This document shows positions 36,161 to 46,169 of a stretch of DNA of 64,000 nt, one piece after another. Location: positions 124,001 to 188,000 of the forward strand of contig NZ_VSEY01000002.1 of NCBI RefSeq assembly GCF_008086045.1. The letters run 5' to 3'. The translations under genes and the position numbers were made by a program. Under the pieces are notes generated by a model. That model was not told the DNA's origin. It worked only from the letters and a program-made list of their open reading frames with translations, and made no database searches. The DNA comes from Nonomuraea sp. PA05 (GTDB lineage Bacteria > Actinomycetota > Actinomycetes > Streptosporangiales > Streptosporangiaceae). Positions within the stretch are counted from its first letter, which is position 1; each line of letters starts with the position of its first letter.

Positions 36161-37309
36161 TTATGGCACCGACGTCTTTTCCATCTGTACGGCGGGAGCT
36201 GGTGGGGTTTGTGTAGGTCTGCGGGGCTTGAGTAGCCGCTGGATGGGGCGTTCGGCAAAGGAGTAGACGAGATACGACACGAGAATCGACACCAGTGTCG
36301 TGATCGTGGCGACGGCCCAGGGGGGCAGGTCGCCGGTGAGCAGCGGGATGAGGGCCACGGCGATGACGCTATGGAAGAGGTAAAGCGGGTATGTCGTGCC
36401 GCCGAGCGCGGTGAGCACGCGGGAGCTCCGCATGCGGAGCATCCCGAGTGCCATGAGGGCCATAACGGCGAAGATCAGCGTGAGGGTGATGATCACGCTG
36501 AGGTCCGTGACGGGCATGTTCTTGAACCCGGCCTGCTCGATGCGGCCGTGTACGCGGCCGAGGGCCGAATGCAGCGAAAGCCCGTAGGCGACGGCGACGT
36601 AGAGCCAGGGCAGCCATCCGCCGCCGCGCTTGTGCACGAGGTAGAGGGCCATGCCGGCGACGAAGTATCCGGCGTATCCGGGCATGACGGTCTCGCGGAC
36701 GACGTCCGGCACGGCGATGTCGTTCTCGTCGAGGAGTTTGACGCCGAGTGCGGCGGCGAGCCAGACGCCGCCGAAGATCAGCACGCGCGCGCGGGTGACG
36801 CCGACGATGACCAGGATGGCGATCAGCAGGTAGAAGCGGAGCTCGGCCCAGAGCGACCAGTAGACGCCGCTGGCGTCGGTGACCTTGAACAGCCGCTGGA
36901 ACATGCTGGCGTTCAGCAGGTATTCACCTGGGGAAAGTTTTGGGTCGAGCGCCTTGGCTCCGGTGAGGCCGTAGAGGGCGGCGACGGCGGCCAGGCTGAG
37001 CCAGTAGGCGGGGTAGAGGCGGACGAGCCTGGACCGGGCGAACGCGCCGAGCCCGCGCCCCCACACGCTCATGAGGATGACGAAGCCGCTGATGATGAAG
37101 AACAGTTCGACGCCGAGGATGCCGAGCCCGGCGAAGGGGGCCAAGGCGGGGAACAGCTCGGCGGGCCGGTCTCCCCAGACGGAGGCGTAGGCGACCAGGT
37201 AGTGGAAGGCGACGACCGCCAGGGCGGCGAGGAAGCGCAGCAGGTCGAGCTCGGCCAACCGGCCGTCTCCTCGGGCGTGTCTGGACCGGGACCGGTTGGG
37301 CTGTTGCAC
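36161..37309 (-). CDS. Acyltransferase 3 family membrane protein
   Basis: 382 residues, about ten transmembrane helices. LAELDLLRFLAALAVVAFHYLV contains the conserved R...H of the family (OafA/YrhL), and GVELFFIISGFVILMS and RSRLVRLYPAYWLS follow. These enzymes O-acetylate sugars or antibiotics at the membrane. The substrate is not predictable. GTG 37309 with AAGGGG upstream. Unusual neighbour for a proteasome locus. Confidence 0.93.
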   Translation of the reverse strand: MQQPNRSRSRHARGDGRLAELDLLRFLAALAVVAFHYLVAYASVWGDRPAELFPALAPFAGLGILGVELFFIISGFVILMSVWGRGLGAFARSRLVRLYPAYWLSLAAVAALYGLTGAKALDPKLSPGEYLLNASMFQRLFKVTDASGVYWSLWAELRFYLLIAILVIVGVTRARVLIFGGVWLAAALGVKLLDENDIAVPDVVRETVMPGYAGYFVAGMALYLVHKRGGGWLPWLYVAVAYGLSLHSALGRVHGRIEQAGFKNMPVTDLSVIITLTLIFAVMALMALGMLRMRSSRVLTALGGTTYPLYLFHSVIAVALIPLLTGDLPPWAVATITTLVSILVSYLVYSFAERPIQRLLKPRRPTQTPPAPAVQMEKTSVP

Positions 37310-37331
37310 GCCCCCTTAGACGTCACTTCGA

Positions 37332-38408
37332 TCACTTCGGTTCCACTGGTCCCTCCGTTCCCACGAGCAACACGCGTGCGGTGCGGTCGAGCCCGAGCGC
37401 GTCGCGGGTGGCGGGCGTGAGGGCGAGCAGCCCGGCGGCTCCTGCGGCGCCGCAGTCGGACAGGGCGACGCCGTGCCCGGCGAGCAGGCGGGTGGCCGCG
37501 GCGGCCTGCTCGTCGGTGATGGTGACGTAGAGGTCGGCGAGGCGGGACAGGAGCCGGTGCGCGAGGAGCGAGGGTTCGCGGCAGTCGAGCCTGCCGAGGG
37601 TGGTGGGGTGGCCGCCGACGCGGATGGGTTCGCCGGCACGGACGCTGGCGATGAGGCAGGGCGCGCCGTCCGGCTCGACGACGACGATCCTGGGCTGCTC
37701 GCCCCACCGGTCGCGCACGTACCCGGCCGCCGCGGCGGCGAGCCCGCCGACGCCCGCCTGCACGAACACATGGGTGGGCGCGCCGTCGTGCGGGCCTGTG
37801 GCCCCTTCTGAGGGCGGGAACGCGCCGGGGCCGGACAGTTCGTCGAACAGGACGCTGTAGCCGCGCATGACGTCCAGGGGGACGCTGGTGTAGCCGTCCC
37901 ACGAGCTGTCGGCCACGAGCCGCCAGCCGTGCTCCTGGGCGGCGGCCATGGCGGCGGTCATGCCGGCCTCGTAGTCGTGGCCGGTGCGCCGCACCTGCGC
38001 GCCGAGCGCGCGCAGCCGCCGCGCGAACGCCTCGGGGACGCCTTCGCTCAGGTGCACGACGCACGGCACGCCCACCTCGGCGGCGCCGGCGGCCACCGAG
38101 ATGCCGTGGTTGCCCGCGCTGGCGCACACGAACGGCGCGCCGCCGCCGTCGCGTTCTGCCAGCAGGTGCACGGCGTACGCGCCGCCGAGCGCCTTGAAGC
38201 TGCCCAGGCCCATGCGGCCGCTCTCGTCCTTGACGTACGCGACGCCCGCTCCGCCGAGGCCGGGGATGAGGTGGACGGGGGTGAGGCGGTAGGCGGGGTG
38301 GCGGGCGAAGTGGGCGCGGGCCTGGCGGGCGTGCTCCACGCCGATGAGTGCGCGGTCCTGGCCGGTGTACGGGGTGCGGCCTGGGTTGAGGTATTCCATG
38401 ATCGCCAT
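37332..38408 (-). CDS. PLP-dependent lyase, diaminopropionate ammonia-lyase-like
   Basis: 358 residues, fold type II PLP enzyme. Lys72 in GRMGLGSFKALGGAYAV is the Schiff-base lysine; SAGNHGISVA binds the PLP phosphate region and VQAGVGGLAAA the tetraglycine-like loop. The best match by pattern is diaminopropionate ammonia-lyase (DpaL), which converts 2,3-diaminopropionate to pyruvate and ammonia; threonine deaminase-like alternatives are less likely. Two close ATGs (38408, 38399) are possible. Gap to the acyltransferase is 22 bases. Confidence 0.85.
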   Translation of the reverse strand: MAIMEYLNPGRTPYTGQDRALIGVEHARQARAHFARHPAYRLTPVHLIPGLGGAGVAYVKDESGRMGLGSFKALGGAYAVHLLAERDGGGAPFVCASAGNHGISVAAGAAEVGVPCVVHLSEGVPEAFARRLRALGAQVRRTGHDYEAGMTAAMAAAQEHGWRLVADSSWDGYTSVPLDVMRGYSVLFDELSGPGAFPPSEGATGPHDGAPTHVFVQAGVGGLAAAAAGYVRDRWGEQPRIVVVEPDGAPCLIASVRAGEPIRVGGHPTTLGRLDCREPSLLAHRLLSRLADLYVTITDEQAAAATRLLAGHGVALSDCGAAGAAGLLALTPATRDALGLDRTARVLLVGTEGPVEPK

Positions 38409-38474
38409 GCTAGGCGGGGCCCGATCTCCGGCCTTGGGCGTCGGTGTCGCCGGGCTGCCGGCGGCGCTCCCCCG

Positions 38475-40727
38475 TCAGCGCCGGTCCCGGGCGGCGGCGA
38501 CGGCGGCCTGGCCGAGGCTGAGCCCGCCGTCGTTGGGCGGCACCCGTACGTGCTTGAGCACCCGGAACCCCGCCGCCCGCAGCCGCTGGACGGTGCGGTC
38601 GAGCAGGAGGGCGTTCTGGAAGACGCCGCCGGAAAGGGCGACGGCGGTGAGCCCGGTGCTCTGCCGGAGGGCGACGCAGGTGCGGGTGATGGCGGCGGCG
38701 ACGCCGTTGTGGAAGCGTCCGGCGATGACGCCGGGGCCGGTGCCGGCGGCGAGGTCGGCGGCGGCGGCGCGGACGAGGTCGCCGCCCTCGACGATGAGGG
38801 GGCCTGCGGGGGCGGTGGTGATGGCGGCGTCGTAGGCGCCGGTCTCCGCCGGGTCGGCGCGCTGTTCGAGCTCGATGGCGGCCTGCCCCTCGTAGGTGAT
38901 CTTGTCGCGGACGCCGAGGAGCGCGGAGACGGCGTCGAAGAGGCGGCCGGCGCTGGAGGTGAGGGGCGCGTCGGCCGCCAGGCGCAGGACGTCCGCCCAG
39001 TGTTCGGCGTTGCGTTCGGTGACGGCGAGGCCGGGGTGCTGGTCGCGCAGGTAGGCGGCGGTCATGCGCCAGGGCTGCCGGATGGCGGCGGCGCCGCCCG
39101 GCATGGGGACCTGGGCGAGGTGGCCGAGGCGTTCGTAGCCGGTGAGGTCGGCGCGCAGGAACTCGCCGCCCCACAGGGTGCCGTCGGTGCCGTGGCCGAG
39201 CCCGTCGAAGGCCACGCCGATCACGGGGCCCGGGTCGCCGTTGTCGGCGAGGCAGGAGGCGATGTGGGCGTGGTGGTGCTGGACGCCGACGTGGTCGACG
39301 CCGTGGATGTCGAGGGCGTGCCGGGTGGACAGGTAGCCGGGGTGCAGGTCGTGGGCGACGATCTCGGGGCGGATGTCGAACAGGCCGCAGTAGTGGTCGA
39401 TGCCTTCGATGAAGGAGCGCAGGGTCTCGTGGTTCTCGAGGTCGCCGATGTGCGGGGAGACGAAGGCGCGCCGGCCTTGGGCCAGGCAGAAGGTGCTTTT
39501 CAGTTCGGCGCCGCAGGCGAGGACGGGCCTGGGGACCGGCCGGCGAAGGGCTAGAGGTTCGGGGGCGTAGCCGCGGGCGCGGCGCAGCACGGTGATGGCG
39601 CCGGGCAGGGGGCGGATGACGGAGTCGTCGGCGCGCAGGTGGATGGCGCGGTCGTGGGTGAGGAAGGCGTCGGCGATGCCGGCGAGGCGGGTGAGGGCGT
39701 CGTCGTCCTCGTAGGCGATGGGCTCGTCGGAGACGTTGCCGCTGGTCAGGACGATGGGTTCGGCGAGTTCGGCGAGCAGCAGGTGGTGCAGGGCCGTGTA
39801 GGGGAGCATGATTCCGAGGCTGCGGTTGCCGGGCGCGACGGAGGGGGCGACGGGGGCGCCGTCGCGGCGGGGCAGCAGCACGATGGGGCGGGCGCGGCCG
39901 GCGAGGAGGGCGGCGGCGGTGTCGTCGACGTGCGCGATCCGGCGGGCCTGGGCGAGGTCGGCGGCCATGACGGCGAACGGTTTTTCCTCTCGGTGCTTGC
40001 GGCCGCGCAGGGCGGCGGTGGCGCGTTCGTCGGAGGCGGTGACGGCGAGGTGGTAACCGCCGAGGCCCTTGACGGCGACGACGCGTCCGGCGCGCAGGAG
40101 GACGGCGGCGCAGGCGACGGGGTCGCCGCACAGTTCGGTGCCGCGCTGGTCGCGCAGCAGCAGCCGGGGCCCGCAGGCGGGGCAGCAGGTGGGCTGGGCG
40201 TGGTAGCGGCGGTCGCCGGGGTCGTGGTATTCGCGGGCGCAGTCGCCGCACATGCCGTATCCGGCCATGGTGGTCATGAGCCGGTCGTAGGGGACGCCGC
40301 GCACGATGGTGAAGCGGGGGCCGCAGTTGGTGCAGTTGATGAACGGGTAGCGGTGGCGGCGGTCGGCCGGGTCGGCGAGTTCGCGCAGGCAGTCGTCGCA
40401 GGTGGCGGTGTCGGCGGAGACGAGGGCGCGGCGGGGGCCCGCGGGGTCGCTGGTGGCGATGGTGAAGCCGCTGTGGCCGGCGGGCTCGCCGCTGACGACG
40501 GTGACGCGTTCGATCGCGGACAGGGCGGGGGCGTCGCGTTCGAGTGCGGTGAGGAACTCCTCGACGCCGTCGTGCGCCCCTTCGACCTCGATGTGGACGC
40601 CGTTGACGTCGTTGTGCACGCGTCCGGCGAGGCCGAGCCGGTTGGCGAGCGAGTAGACGAAGGGCCGGAAGCCGACCCCCTGGACGATGCCTTCGATGTG
40701 CACGTCTACTCGTTTGAGCGTGGTCAC
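38475..40727 (-). CDS. hypF: Carbamoyltransferase HypF
   Basis: 750 residues, full family length. Acylphosphatase domain (VHIEGIVQGVGFRPFVYSLA), two zinc fingers (CDDCLRELADP... CTNCGP; CGDCAREYHDP... CPACGP), a YrdC-like adenylation domain (VVAVKGLGGYHLAVTASD, KHREEKPFAVM), and a Kae1-like domain with VQHHHAHIASCLAD. HypF makes the thiocarboxamide later converted to CN ligands of [NiFe] hydrogenase. No other hyp or hydrogenase gene is in the window. Start GTG 40727 chosen from family length; ribosome site weak. Confidence 0.95.
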   Translation of the reverse strand: MTTLKRVDVHIEGIVQGVGFRPFVYSLANRLGLAGRVHNDVNGVHIEVEGAHDGVEEFLTALERDAPALSAIERVTVVSGEPAGHSGFTIATSDPAGPRRALVSADTATCDDCLRELADPADRRHRYPFINCTNCGPRFTIVRGVPYDRLMTTMAGYGMCGDCAREYHDPGDRRYHAQPTCCPACGPRLLLRDQRGTELCGDPVACAAVLLRAGRVVAVKGLGGYHLAVTASDERATAALRGRKHREEKPFAVMAADLAQARRIAHVDDTAAALLAGRARPIVLLPRRDGAPVAPSVAPGNRSLGIMLPYTALHHLLLAELAEPIVLTSGNVSDEPIAYEDDDALTRLAGIADAFLTHDRAIHLRADDSVIRPLPGAITVLRRARGYAPEPLALRRPVPRPVLACGAELKSTFCLAQGRRAFVSPHIGDLENHETLRSFIEGIDHYCGLFDIRPEIVAHDLHPGYLSTRHALDIHGVDHVGVQHHHAHIASCLADNGDPGPVIGVAFDGLGHGTDGTLWGGEFLRADLTGYERLGHLAQVPMPGGAAAIRQPWRMTAAYLRDQHPGLAVTERNAEHWADVLRLAADAPLTSSAGRLFDAVSALLGVRDKITYEGQAAIELEQRADPAETGAYDAAITTAPAGPLIVEGGDLVRAAAADLAAGTGPGVIAGRFHNGVAAAITRTCVALRQSTGLTAVALSGGVFQNALLLDRTVQRLRAAGFRVLKHVRVPPNDGGLSLGQAAVAAARDRR

Positions 40728-40852
40728 AGGGCCAGTGTGCGCCTCATCGGGGTGGTGTGCATGCGTATCGGCCGTGTCGCGGCGCGTTCTGCGTGTCTTC
40801 CGCGAGGGAGCTTTCTCACTCTTGCGGAACAACCCGGACGAGCCGGACAGGC

Positions 40853-40889
40853 GGCAGGGCCGGGCGGGGCGTGCCCGCTCGGCCCTGCC
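40853..40889 (-). terminator. Terminator downstream of mpa/arc
   Basis: GGCAGGGCC pairs with GGCCCTGCC across a GC-rich loop able to form an inner hairpin. It starts 11 bases after the mpa stop. No T-run. Confidence 0.55.
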
Positions 40890-40900
40890 GTCCAGGGGTT

Positions 40901-42664
40901 CTACAGGTACTGACCGGTGTTGGCGACGGTGTCGATGGACCGGCCGGCTTCGGTGCCCTGCTTGCCGGAGACGAGCGTGCGGATGTAGACGATCCGCTCG
41001 CCCTTCTTGCCGGAGATGCGGGCCCAGTCGTCGGGGTTGGTGGTGTTGGGCAGGTCCTCGTTCTCGGAGAACTCGTCCACGCAGGCCGTGAGCAGGTGCT
41101 GCACCCGCAGGCCCTTCTGGCCGCTCTCGAGGAACTGCTTGATGGCCATCTTCTTGCCCCGGTCGACGATGTTCTGGATCATCGCGCCGGAGTTGAAGTC
41201 CTTGAAGTACAGGACTTCCTTGTCGCCGTTGGCGTAGGTCACCTCGAGGAAGCGGTTCTCCTCGCTCTCGGTGTACATGCGCTCCACGACGCTCTGGATC
41301 ATGCCCTGGATGGTGGCCGCGCGGGAGTCGGAGTGCTCCGCGAGGTCATCGGGGTGCAGGGGCAGGTCGGAGACGAGGTACTTGGAGAAGATGTCCTTGG
41401 CCGCCTCGGCGTCCGGCCGCTCGATCTTGATCTTGACGTCCAGGCGGCCGGGCCGCAGGATCGCCGGGTCGATCATGTCCTCGCGGTTGGAGGCGCCGAT
41501 GACGATGACGTTCTCCAGCCCCTCGACGCCGTCGATCTCCGACAGCAGCTGAGGGACGATGGTGTTCTCCACGTCGGAGGACACGCCGGAGCCCCGGGTC
41601 CGGAAGATCGAGTCCATCTCGTCGAAGAACACGATCACCGGGGTGCCCTCTGAGGCCTTCTCGCGGGCCCGCTGGAAGACCAGGCGGATGTGCCGCTCGG
41701 TCTCGCCGACGTACTTGTTGAGCAGCTCCGGGCCCTTGATGTTGAGGAAGAAGCTCTTGCCGGACTGGCCGGTCTTCTCCGCGACCTGCTTGGCCAGGGA
41801 GTTGGCGACGGCCTTGGCGATGAGCGTCTTGCCGCATCCGGGCGGCCCGTACAGGAGCACGCCCTTGGGGGGACGGAGCTTGTGCTCGCGGAACAGGTCG
41901 GCGTGCAGGTAGGGAAGCTCGATGGCGTCCCTGATCTGCTCGATCTGCCGCATGAGGCCGCCGATCTCCTCGTAGGAGATGTCGGGAACCTCTTCGAGCA
42001 CGAGTTCTTCGACTTCGGACTTGGGTATCCGCTCGTAGACGTAGCCGGAGCGAGGTTCGAGCAGGAGTGAGTCTCCCGCCCTGATGGGCTGGCCGACCAG
42101 CGACTCGGCCAGTCGCACGACGCGCTCTTCGTCGGCGTGCGAGATCACCAGGGCACGCTTGCCCTCGTCGAGCAGTTCCTTGAGCATCACGATCTCGCCG
42201 ACCTCTTCGTAGCCGAGCGCCTCGACCACGTTGAGCGCCTCGTTGAGCATGACCTCCTGGCCACGCCGCAGCGAGTCGACGTCGACGGCTGGGCTGACGT
42301 TCACGCGGAGCTTGCGCCCTCCGGTGAACACCTCGATCGTGCCGTCTTCTCTGGCCTCCAGGAAGGTGCCGAAGCCGGATGGCGGCTGCGCCAGCCGGTC
42401 GACCTCCTCCTTGAGTGCGACGATTTGGTCCCTGGCCTCCTTGAGGGTCGCCACCAGGCGTTCGTTCTGGCCTGTCACGGCCGCGAGATTCGCCTGTGCC
42501 TCATGGAGACGCTCTTCGAGGACCCTGGCCTGACGGGGTGACTCGGCCAGCTTCCGCCTCAGCGCGGTGATCTCCTCCTGGAGGAAGGAGACCTGTGTTG
42601 AAAGATCAGCGACCTCCCGTTCGCGCTGCGCGGCTCGAGCCTCAGCATCATCGCGAGCTGCCAC
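40901..42664 (-). CDS. mpa: Proteasome-associated AAA ATPase Mpa/ARC
   Basis: 587 residues. A long N-terminal coiled coil (residues ~10-95) recognises Pup; two OB domains follow ([24 protein letters not shown] and the [19 protein letters not shown] region), then an AAA module with Walker A GPPGCGKT and Walker [13 protein letters not shown]. The C-terminus ends GQYL, whose penultimate Tyr docks on the proteasome alpha ring. It unfolds pupylated proteins. GTG 42664 has GGAGGTGA. Alternative name arc. Confidence 0.97.
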   Translation of the reverse strand: MAARDDAEARAAQREREVADLSTQVSFLQEEITALRRKLAESPRQARVLEERLHEAQANLAAVTGQNERLVATLKEARDQIVALKEEVDRLAQPPSGFGTFLEAREDGTIEVFTGGRKLRVNVSPAVDVDSLRRGQEVMLNEALNVVEALGYEEVGEIVMLKELLDEGKRALVISHADEERVVRLAESLVGQPIRAGDSLLLEPRSGYVYERIPKSEVEELVLEEVPDISYEEIGGLMRQIEQIRDAIELPYLHADLFREHKLRPPKGVLLYGPPGCGKTLIAKAVANSLAKQVAEKTGQSGKSFFLNIKGPELLNKYVGETERHIRLVFQRAREKASEGTPVIVFFDEMDSIFRTRGSGVSSDVENTIVPQLLSEIDGVEGLENVIVIGASNREDMIDPAILRPGRLDVKIKIERPDAEAAKDIFSKYLVSDLPLHPDDLAEHSDSRAATIQGMIQSVVERMYTESEENRFLEVTYANGDKEVLYFKDFNSGAMIQNIVDRGKKMAIKQFLESGQKGLRVQHLLTACVDEFSENEDLPNTTNPDDWARISGKKGERIVYIRTLVSGKQGTEAGRSIDTVANTGQYL

Positions 42665-42868
42665 GCCCCGTCACCTCCTTCCCAGTCGAGAGCGACTACT
42701 AAGGACCTTACCTATCTCGGGCCCCTCCGTAACCTGGCCGGGCAGTGTTCGTAGAGTGACATTCAGTATTCGTTGAATAATCCCCAATAGTGCGTTTAAT
42801 ACTCCCAGCATATGAACACGGCGGTCTGTTCCCGTGTCACGCACCAACGCACCCTCGTGGCCAAATTG

Positions 42869-43720
42869 TCATAGTTCTTCAGTGGTCCCCTTCGGTCGAC
42901 GACGGCGCGGCGGCGGGGTCACGCCGTCGGCCATGCGCCGGGCGATGACGAGGAACCCGGTGTGGCCGATCATCCGGTGATCGGGCCTTACGGCGAGTCC
43001 TTCGACATGCCAGTCGCGAACCAGGGTCTCCCACGCATGCGGCTCGGTGAAACACCCGTGATCGCGAATCACCTCGACCGTCTTGGACAACTGGGTCGTC
43101 GTGGCCACGTAACAGCAGATCACGCCGCCCGGCGTGAGGGCCTTGGCGGCGGCGTCCACGCACTCCCACGGGGCGAGCATGTCGAGGATGACGCGGTCGA
43201 CGTCCGCCTCGTCGATCGAGGACACCAGGTCGCCGACGACCAGGCGCCAGTTGTCGTCCATGGCCCCGCCGTAGAACTTCTCGACGTTCTTGCGCGCGAC
43301 GTCGGCGAACTCCTCGCGCCGCTCGTAGGAGGTGACGTGCCCCTCGGGGCCGACGGCGCGCAGCAGGAAGCAGGTCAGCGCGCCGGAGCCGACGCCGGCC
43401 TCGATGACGCGGGCGCCGGGGAAGATGTCGGCCATGCCGACGATCATCGAGGCGTCCTTGGGGTAGATGACGGCCGCGCCGCGCGGCATGGCGAGCGTGT
43501 AGTCCTGCAGGAGGTGGCGGAAGGCGAGGTACTGGGTGCCGCCGGAGGAGCGCACGACGGAGCCTTCAGGCTGCCCGATCAGGTCGCTGTGCGGGATGGC
43601 GCCCTTGTGGGTGTGGAAGACGCCGTCCTCCTTGAGCGTGATCGTGTGGCGCTTGTTCTTGGGGTCGGTGAGCTGCACCTGATCCCCTGCCTGGAACGGC
43701 CCATGCCTGCGGAAACCCAT
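42869..43720 (-). CDS. trmI: tRNA (adenine-58-N1)-methyltransferase TrmI
   Basis: 283 residues, matching M. tuberculosis TrmI (Rv2118c, 280). N-terminal small beta domain (GPFQAGDQVQLTDPKNKRH); SAM-binding motif VIEAGVGSGALTCFLLRAV; DRVILDMLAPWECVD contains the catalytic-site Asp; YVATTTQLSKTVEVIRD follows. Methylates N1 of A58 in the T-loop. ATG 43720 (MGFRRHGPF) chosen by homology over an upstream in-frame ATG. A 204-base gap upstream of mpa's start holds an AT-rich promoter region. Confidence 0.95.
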   Translation of the reverse strand: MGFRRHGPFQAGDQVQLTDPKNKRHTITLKEDGVFHTHKGAIPHSDLIGQPEGSVVRSSGGTQYLAFRHLLQDYTLAMPRGAAVIYPKDASMIVGMADIFPGARVIEAGVGSGALTCFLLRAVGPEGHVTSYERREEFADVARKNVEKFYGGAMDDNWRLVVGDLVSSIDEADVDRVILDMLAPWECVDAAAKALTPGGVICCYVATTTQLSKTVEVIRDHGCFTEPHAWETLVRDWHVEGLAVRPDHRMIGHTGFLVIARRMADGVTPPPRRRRPKGTTEEL

Positions 43721-43775
43721 GGCGGCAAGGGTATAGGGGTTTTGGTCGCGTCCTGACGCACGGTATCTATGGGGG

Positions 43776-44867
43776 GTGTTTGCGCGTGATGTGATCTCGG
43801 CCGGCCCCCTCGTCCTGCGCCCCCCTTCGCAGGACGACGCCGAGCCGCTGGTGAAGATGTGTGACGATCCGGTGACGGCCAGGTTCATGCCGTCGTTGCC
43901 GCAGCCGTACGAGCTGGGCCACGCCCTCGACTACCTGGGCCGCGCGCCCGGGATGTGGGAGGACGGCGGCGCGCAGTACGCGATCACGGAGGGCGGGCGG
44001 TTCGCCGGCCTGGTGTGGCTGGGGCCCCCGGATCGGCAGGGCGTCTCGGACACCGGCTACGTGGTGGCGCCGTGGGCGCGCGGCGGGGCCGTGGCGGCGA
44101 CGGCGGTGCGGGCGCTCACCGACTGGGCCTTCGACCAGGGGGTGCGCCGGGTCGAGCTGCAGGCCGAGGTGGAGAACGTGGCGAGCCTGCGGGCGGCGTA
44201 CCGGGCGGGTTTCCGCGAGGAAGGGCTGCGGCGGGAGGCGAAGCGGACGCGTGACGGGCGGTTCGCCGACCATGTGACGTTCGCCAGGCTGCGTGGGGAG
44301 GCGGCGCCGGCGGTGGAGCCGTACCTGCCGCTGCCGGAGGACGGCGAGCTGCGCGACGAGGTGGTGCGGCTGGTGCCGATGGCGCTCGGCGACGCCGCCG
44401 ACTACCACCGGATGATCACCGAGCCGAGCGTGGCGGCGTACTCGGTGACGCCGCCCAGCACGCTGGAGGACGCCGAGCGGCGCTGCCGCTACACCGGCTA
44501 CTGGTGGCTGTCGGGGCAGCGGGCCGAGATCGCGATCAGGGACGCGGCCTCGGGGGCGTTCGCCGGGCACATCCAGCTCATGCAGGTGGTGCCGGTGCTG
44601 GGGCAGGCCATGATCGGCTACTCGCTGCTGCCCGCCTTCCGGGGGCGCGGCTTCATGACGCGGGCGGTGCGGCTGCTGGCCGACTGGGCGTTCGCGCGCA
44701 CGGCCCTGCACCGGATCGTGGCGGGCACCGACGTGGACAACACGGCCTCGCACGCGGTGCTGGAGCGCACGGGGTTCCGGCGCGAGGGCGTGCACAAGGA
44801 GTTCCTGCCGCGGCCGGACGGCACGCGGGCGGACGACCTCCAGTGGGTGCGGACACGCCCGGCCTAG
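43776..44867 (+). CDS. Tandem GNAT acetyltransferase (RimJ/RimL-type)
   Basis: 363 residues with two GNAT domains. Domain 1 (~10-175) has GYVVAPWARGGAVAATAVRALTDWAF and AENVASLRAAYRAGFREEG-like CoA-binding pattern; domain 2 (~200-360) has GYSLLPAFRGRGFMTRAVRLLADWAF and DNTASHAVLERTGFRREG. The R/Q-x-x-G-x-G/A pyrophosphate loop is intact in domain 2 (RGRGFM) but is RGGAVA in domain 1. Substrate unknown. GTG 43776; divergent from trmI with a 55-base gap. Confidence 0.9.
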   Translation: MFARDVISAGPLVLRPPSQDDAEPLVKMCDDPVTARFMPSLPQPYELGHALDYLGRAPGMWEDGGAQYAITEGGRFAGLVWLGPPDRQGVSDTGYVVAPWARGGAVAATAVRALTDWAFDQGVRRVELQAEVENVASLRAAYRAGFREEGLRREAKRTRDGRFADHVTFARLRGEAAPAVEPYLPLPEDGELRDEVVRLVPMALGDAADYHRMITEPSVAAYSVTPPSTLEDAERRCRYTGYWWLSGQRAEIAIRDAASGAFAGHIQLMQVVPVLGQAMIGYSLLPAFRGRGFMTRAVRLLADWAFARTALHRIVAGTDVDNTASHAVLERTGFRREGVHKEFLPRPDGTRADDLQWVRTRPA

Positions 44868-45150
44868 CCCGGGGCGGCTCGGGCGGCTTGGAGTGGCGGC
44901 TGTCCGCTTCTGTGCCGGACGGCTCTCGTTGGGGCGTCGTGGCCTGCGTGGGAGTGGGGTGACGGCGTCAGGACGTGACGGCGGTGTTGCGGCGGGACCG
45001 GACGGCAGGGCCGAAATTGGCAAAAATCCTGATTTCCTGTTGAGGGGTAGTCAAGGGCCGCGTCGAGGGCGATAGTCAGGGCACCCGCAGGCGAGAATCG
45101 TGTGATCGGGCTGCGCGATCTCGCCCCCTCCGCTCCGAGGGGATTCCGCG

Positions 45151-45654
45151 ATGCCATACAACCGTGTCGATGTCGCCATGCGCGACCTTCTCTCCGCGTT
45201 CTCCGTCCTGGAGGCGGCGGAGCTGACCGGCCGGCTGGCGCGCACCGCCGCCGCCGTCGCGGGCACCGCCTACGCCGGGTTCGTCCGCGTGGACGCGCTC
45301 CGCCAGGAGGCCTGCCCCCTGCATGTGCACGCGCCGCCCGGTGACCCGCTGCGCCTGCGGCGGTGGCTGGCCGAGTCGGGGGTGCTGAAGGAACTCGCCG
45401 CGTCCTGCGACGCGGTGCGGCTGCCGCCGGACGTCTCGATGGGCGAGCCCGGATTCCTGGCCATGCCCGTGCCGGTGCCGGCGCGGGACCACGTGTTCGT
45501 GTGGGTGGCGGGGCGGGGGTTCTGCGATGGTGACGAGCATCTGCTGGGACGCTTCGCGACGGCGGCGGGGCGGGCGCTGGAGGCGGCCAGCGGGTGTGAG
45601 GCGGCTGCGCGTCTGTTGCGGGGCGTACGGGCTTTCCGACCGGTGCCGCCGTGA
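45151..45654 (+). CDS. Stand-alone GAF-domain protein
   Basis: 167 residues; a GAF-like sensor fold with LLSAFSVLEAAELTGRLARTAAAVAGTAYAGFVRVD at the start and FCDGDEHLLGRFATAAGRALEAA at the end. No output domain. Ligand unknown. The 283 bases upstream (44868-45150) show no gene but include an AT-rich promoter-like stretch around 45015-45045. Confidence 0.75.
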   Translation: MPYNRVDVAMRDLLSAFSVLEAAELTGRLARTAAAVAGTAYAGFVRVDALRQEACPLHVHAPPGDPLRLRRWLAESGVLKELAASCDAVRLPPDVSMGEPGFLAMPVPVPARDHVFVWVAGRGFCDGDEHLLGRFATAAGRALEAASGCEAAARLLRGVRAFRPVPP

Positions 45655-46169
45655 TCCGCTGACTTGGAGGCGGGCCGGAAGTCGGGATGGGGTTGGCCGG
45701 TATGGGAGCGCATTCATGGCGAGGCGCTGCTTAACGGGCGGGAATCCGTTCCGGAGTTCCTGAAGGATCTTCACGATTTAACGGATTAGGCGAGATATTG
45801 GTGGCATTTCGCGATTTCGCAGAATATAACCTTCACCGCCCTCTCCCCACCAGCCCGCCACCCTCCCCTGAGACGCCATTCCGGGCGCGGCACCGCTCGG
45901 GCCTGGCCTCCCGGGCGGCGCTCTCCGCGCGCCCGCCCGGCCCTGGAACGGCGCCTGCGGCGCGTCGCAGCCGTCGCGCGCCACGCCTCGACCCGCCTCA
46001 CGGACGCCGCATGCCCACCTGCGAATACCGCGGACGCCGCCTTTCCACGCGTCGCACATCCCGCCCCTCAACGCACCCTTGATGCGCATATATCACCTTT
46101 CGCCTTGATAGGCCGTGGAGCGAAGTAAGCGGTCACCTTCGCCCCCTCGTTCCGATAGCGTGAGCGCTC
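45655..46169. other. Intergenic region, no gene seen
   Basis: 515 bases between the GAF and reductase genes. It contains an AT-rich patch at about 45770-45830 and short open frames on both strands rich in Arg and Pro without ribosome sites. No RNA structure or repeat was recognised. Confidence 0.55.

Noticed and set aside
45778..46089. 103-codon frame on the minus strand (and an opposing frame)
   Set aside because: Arg/Gly/Pro-rich, no ribosome site, no similarity to any family I know.
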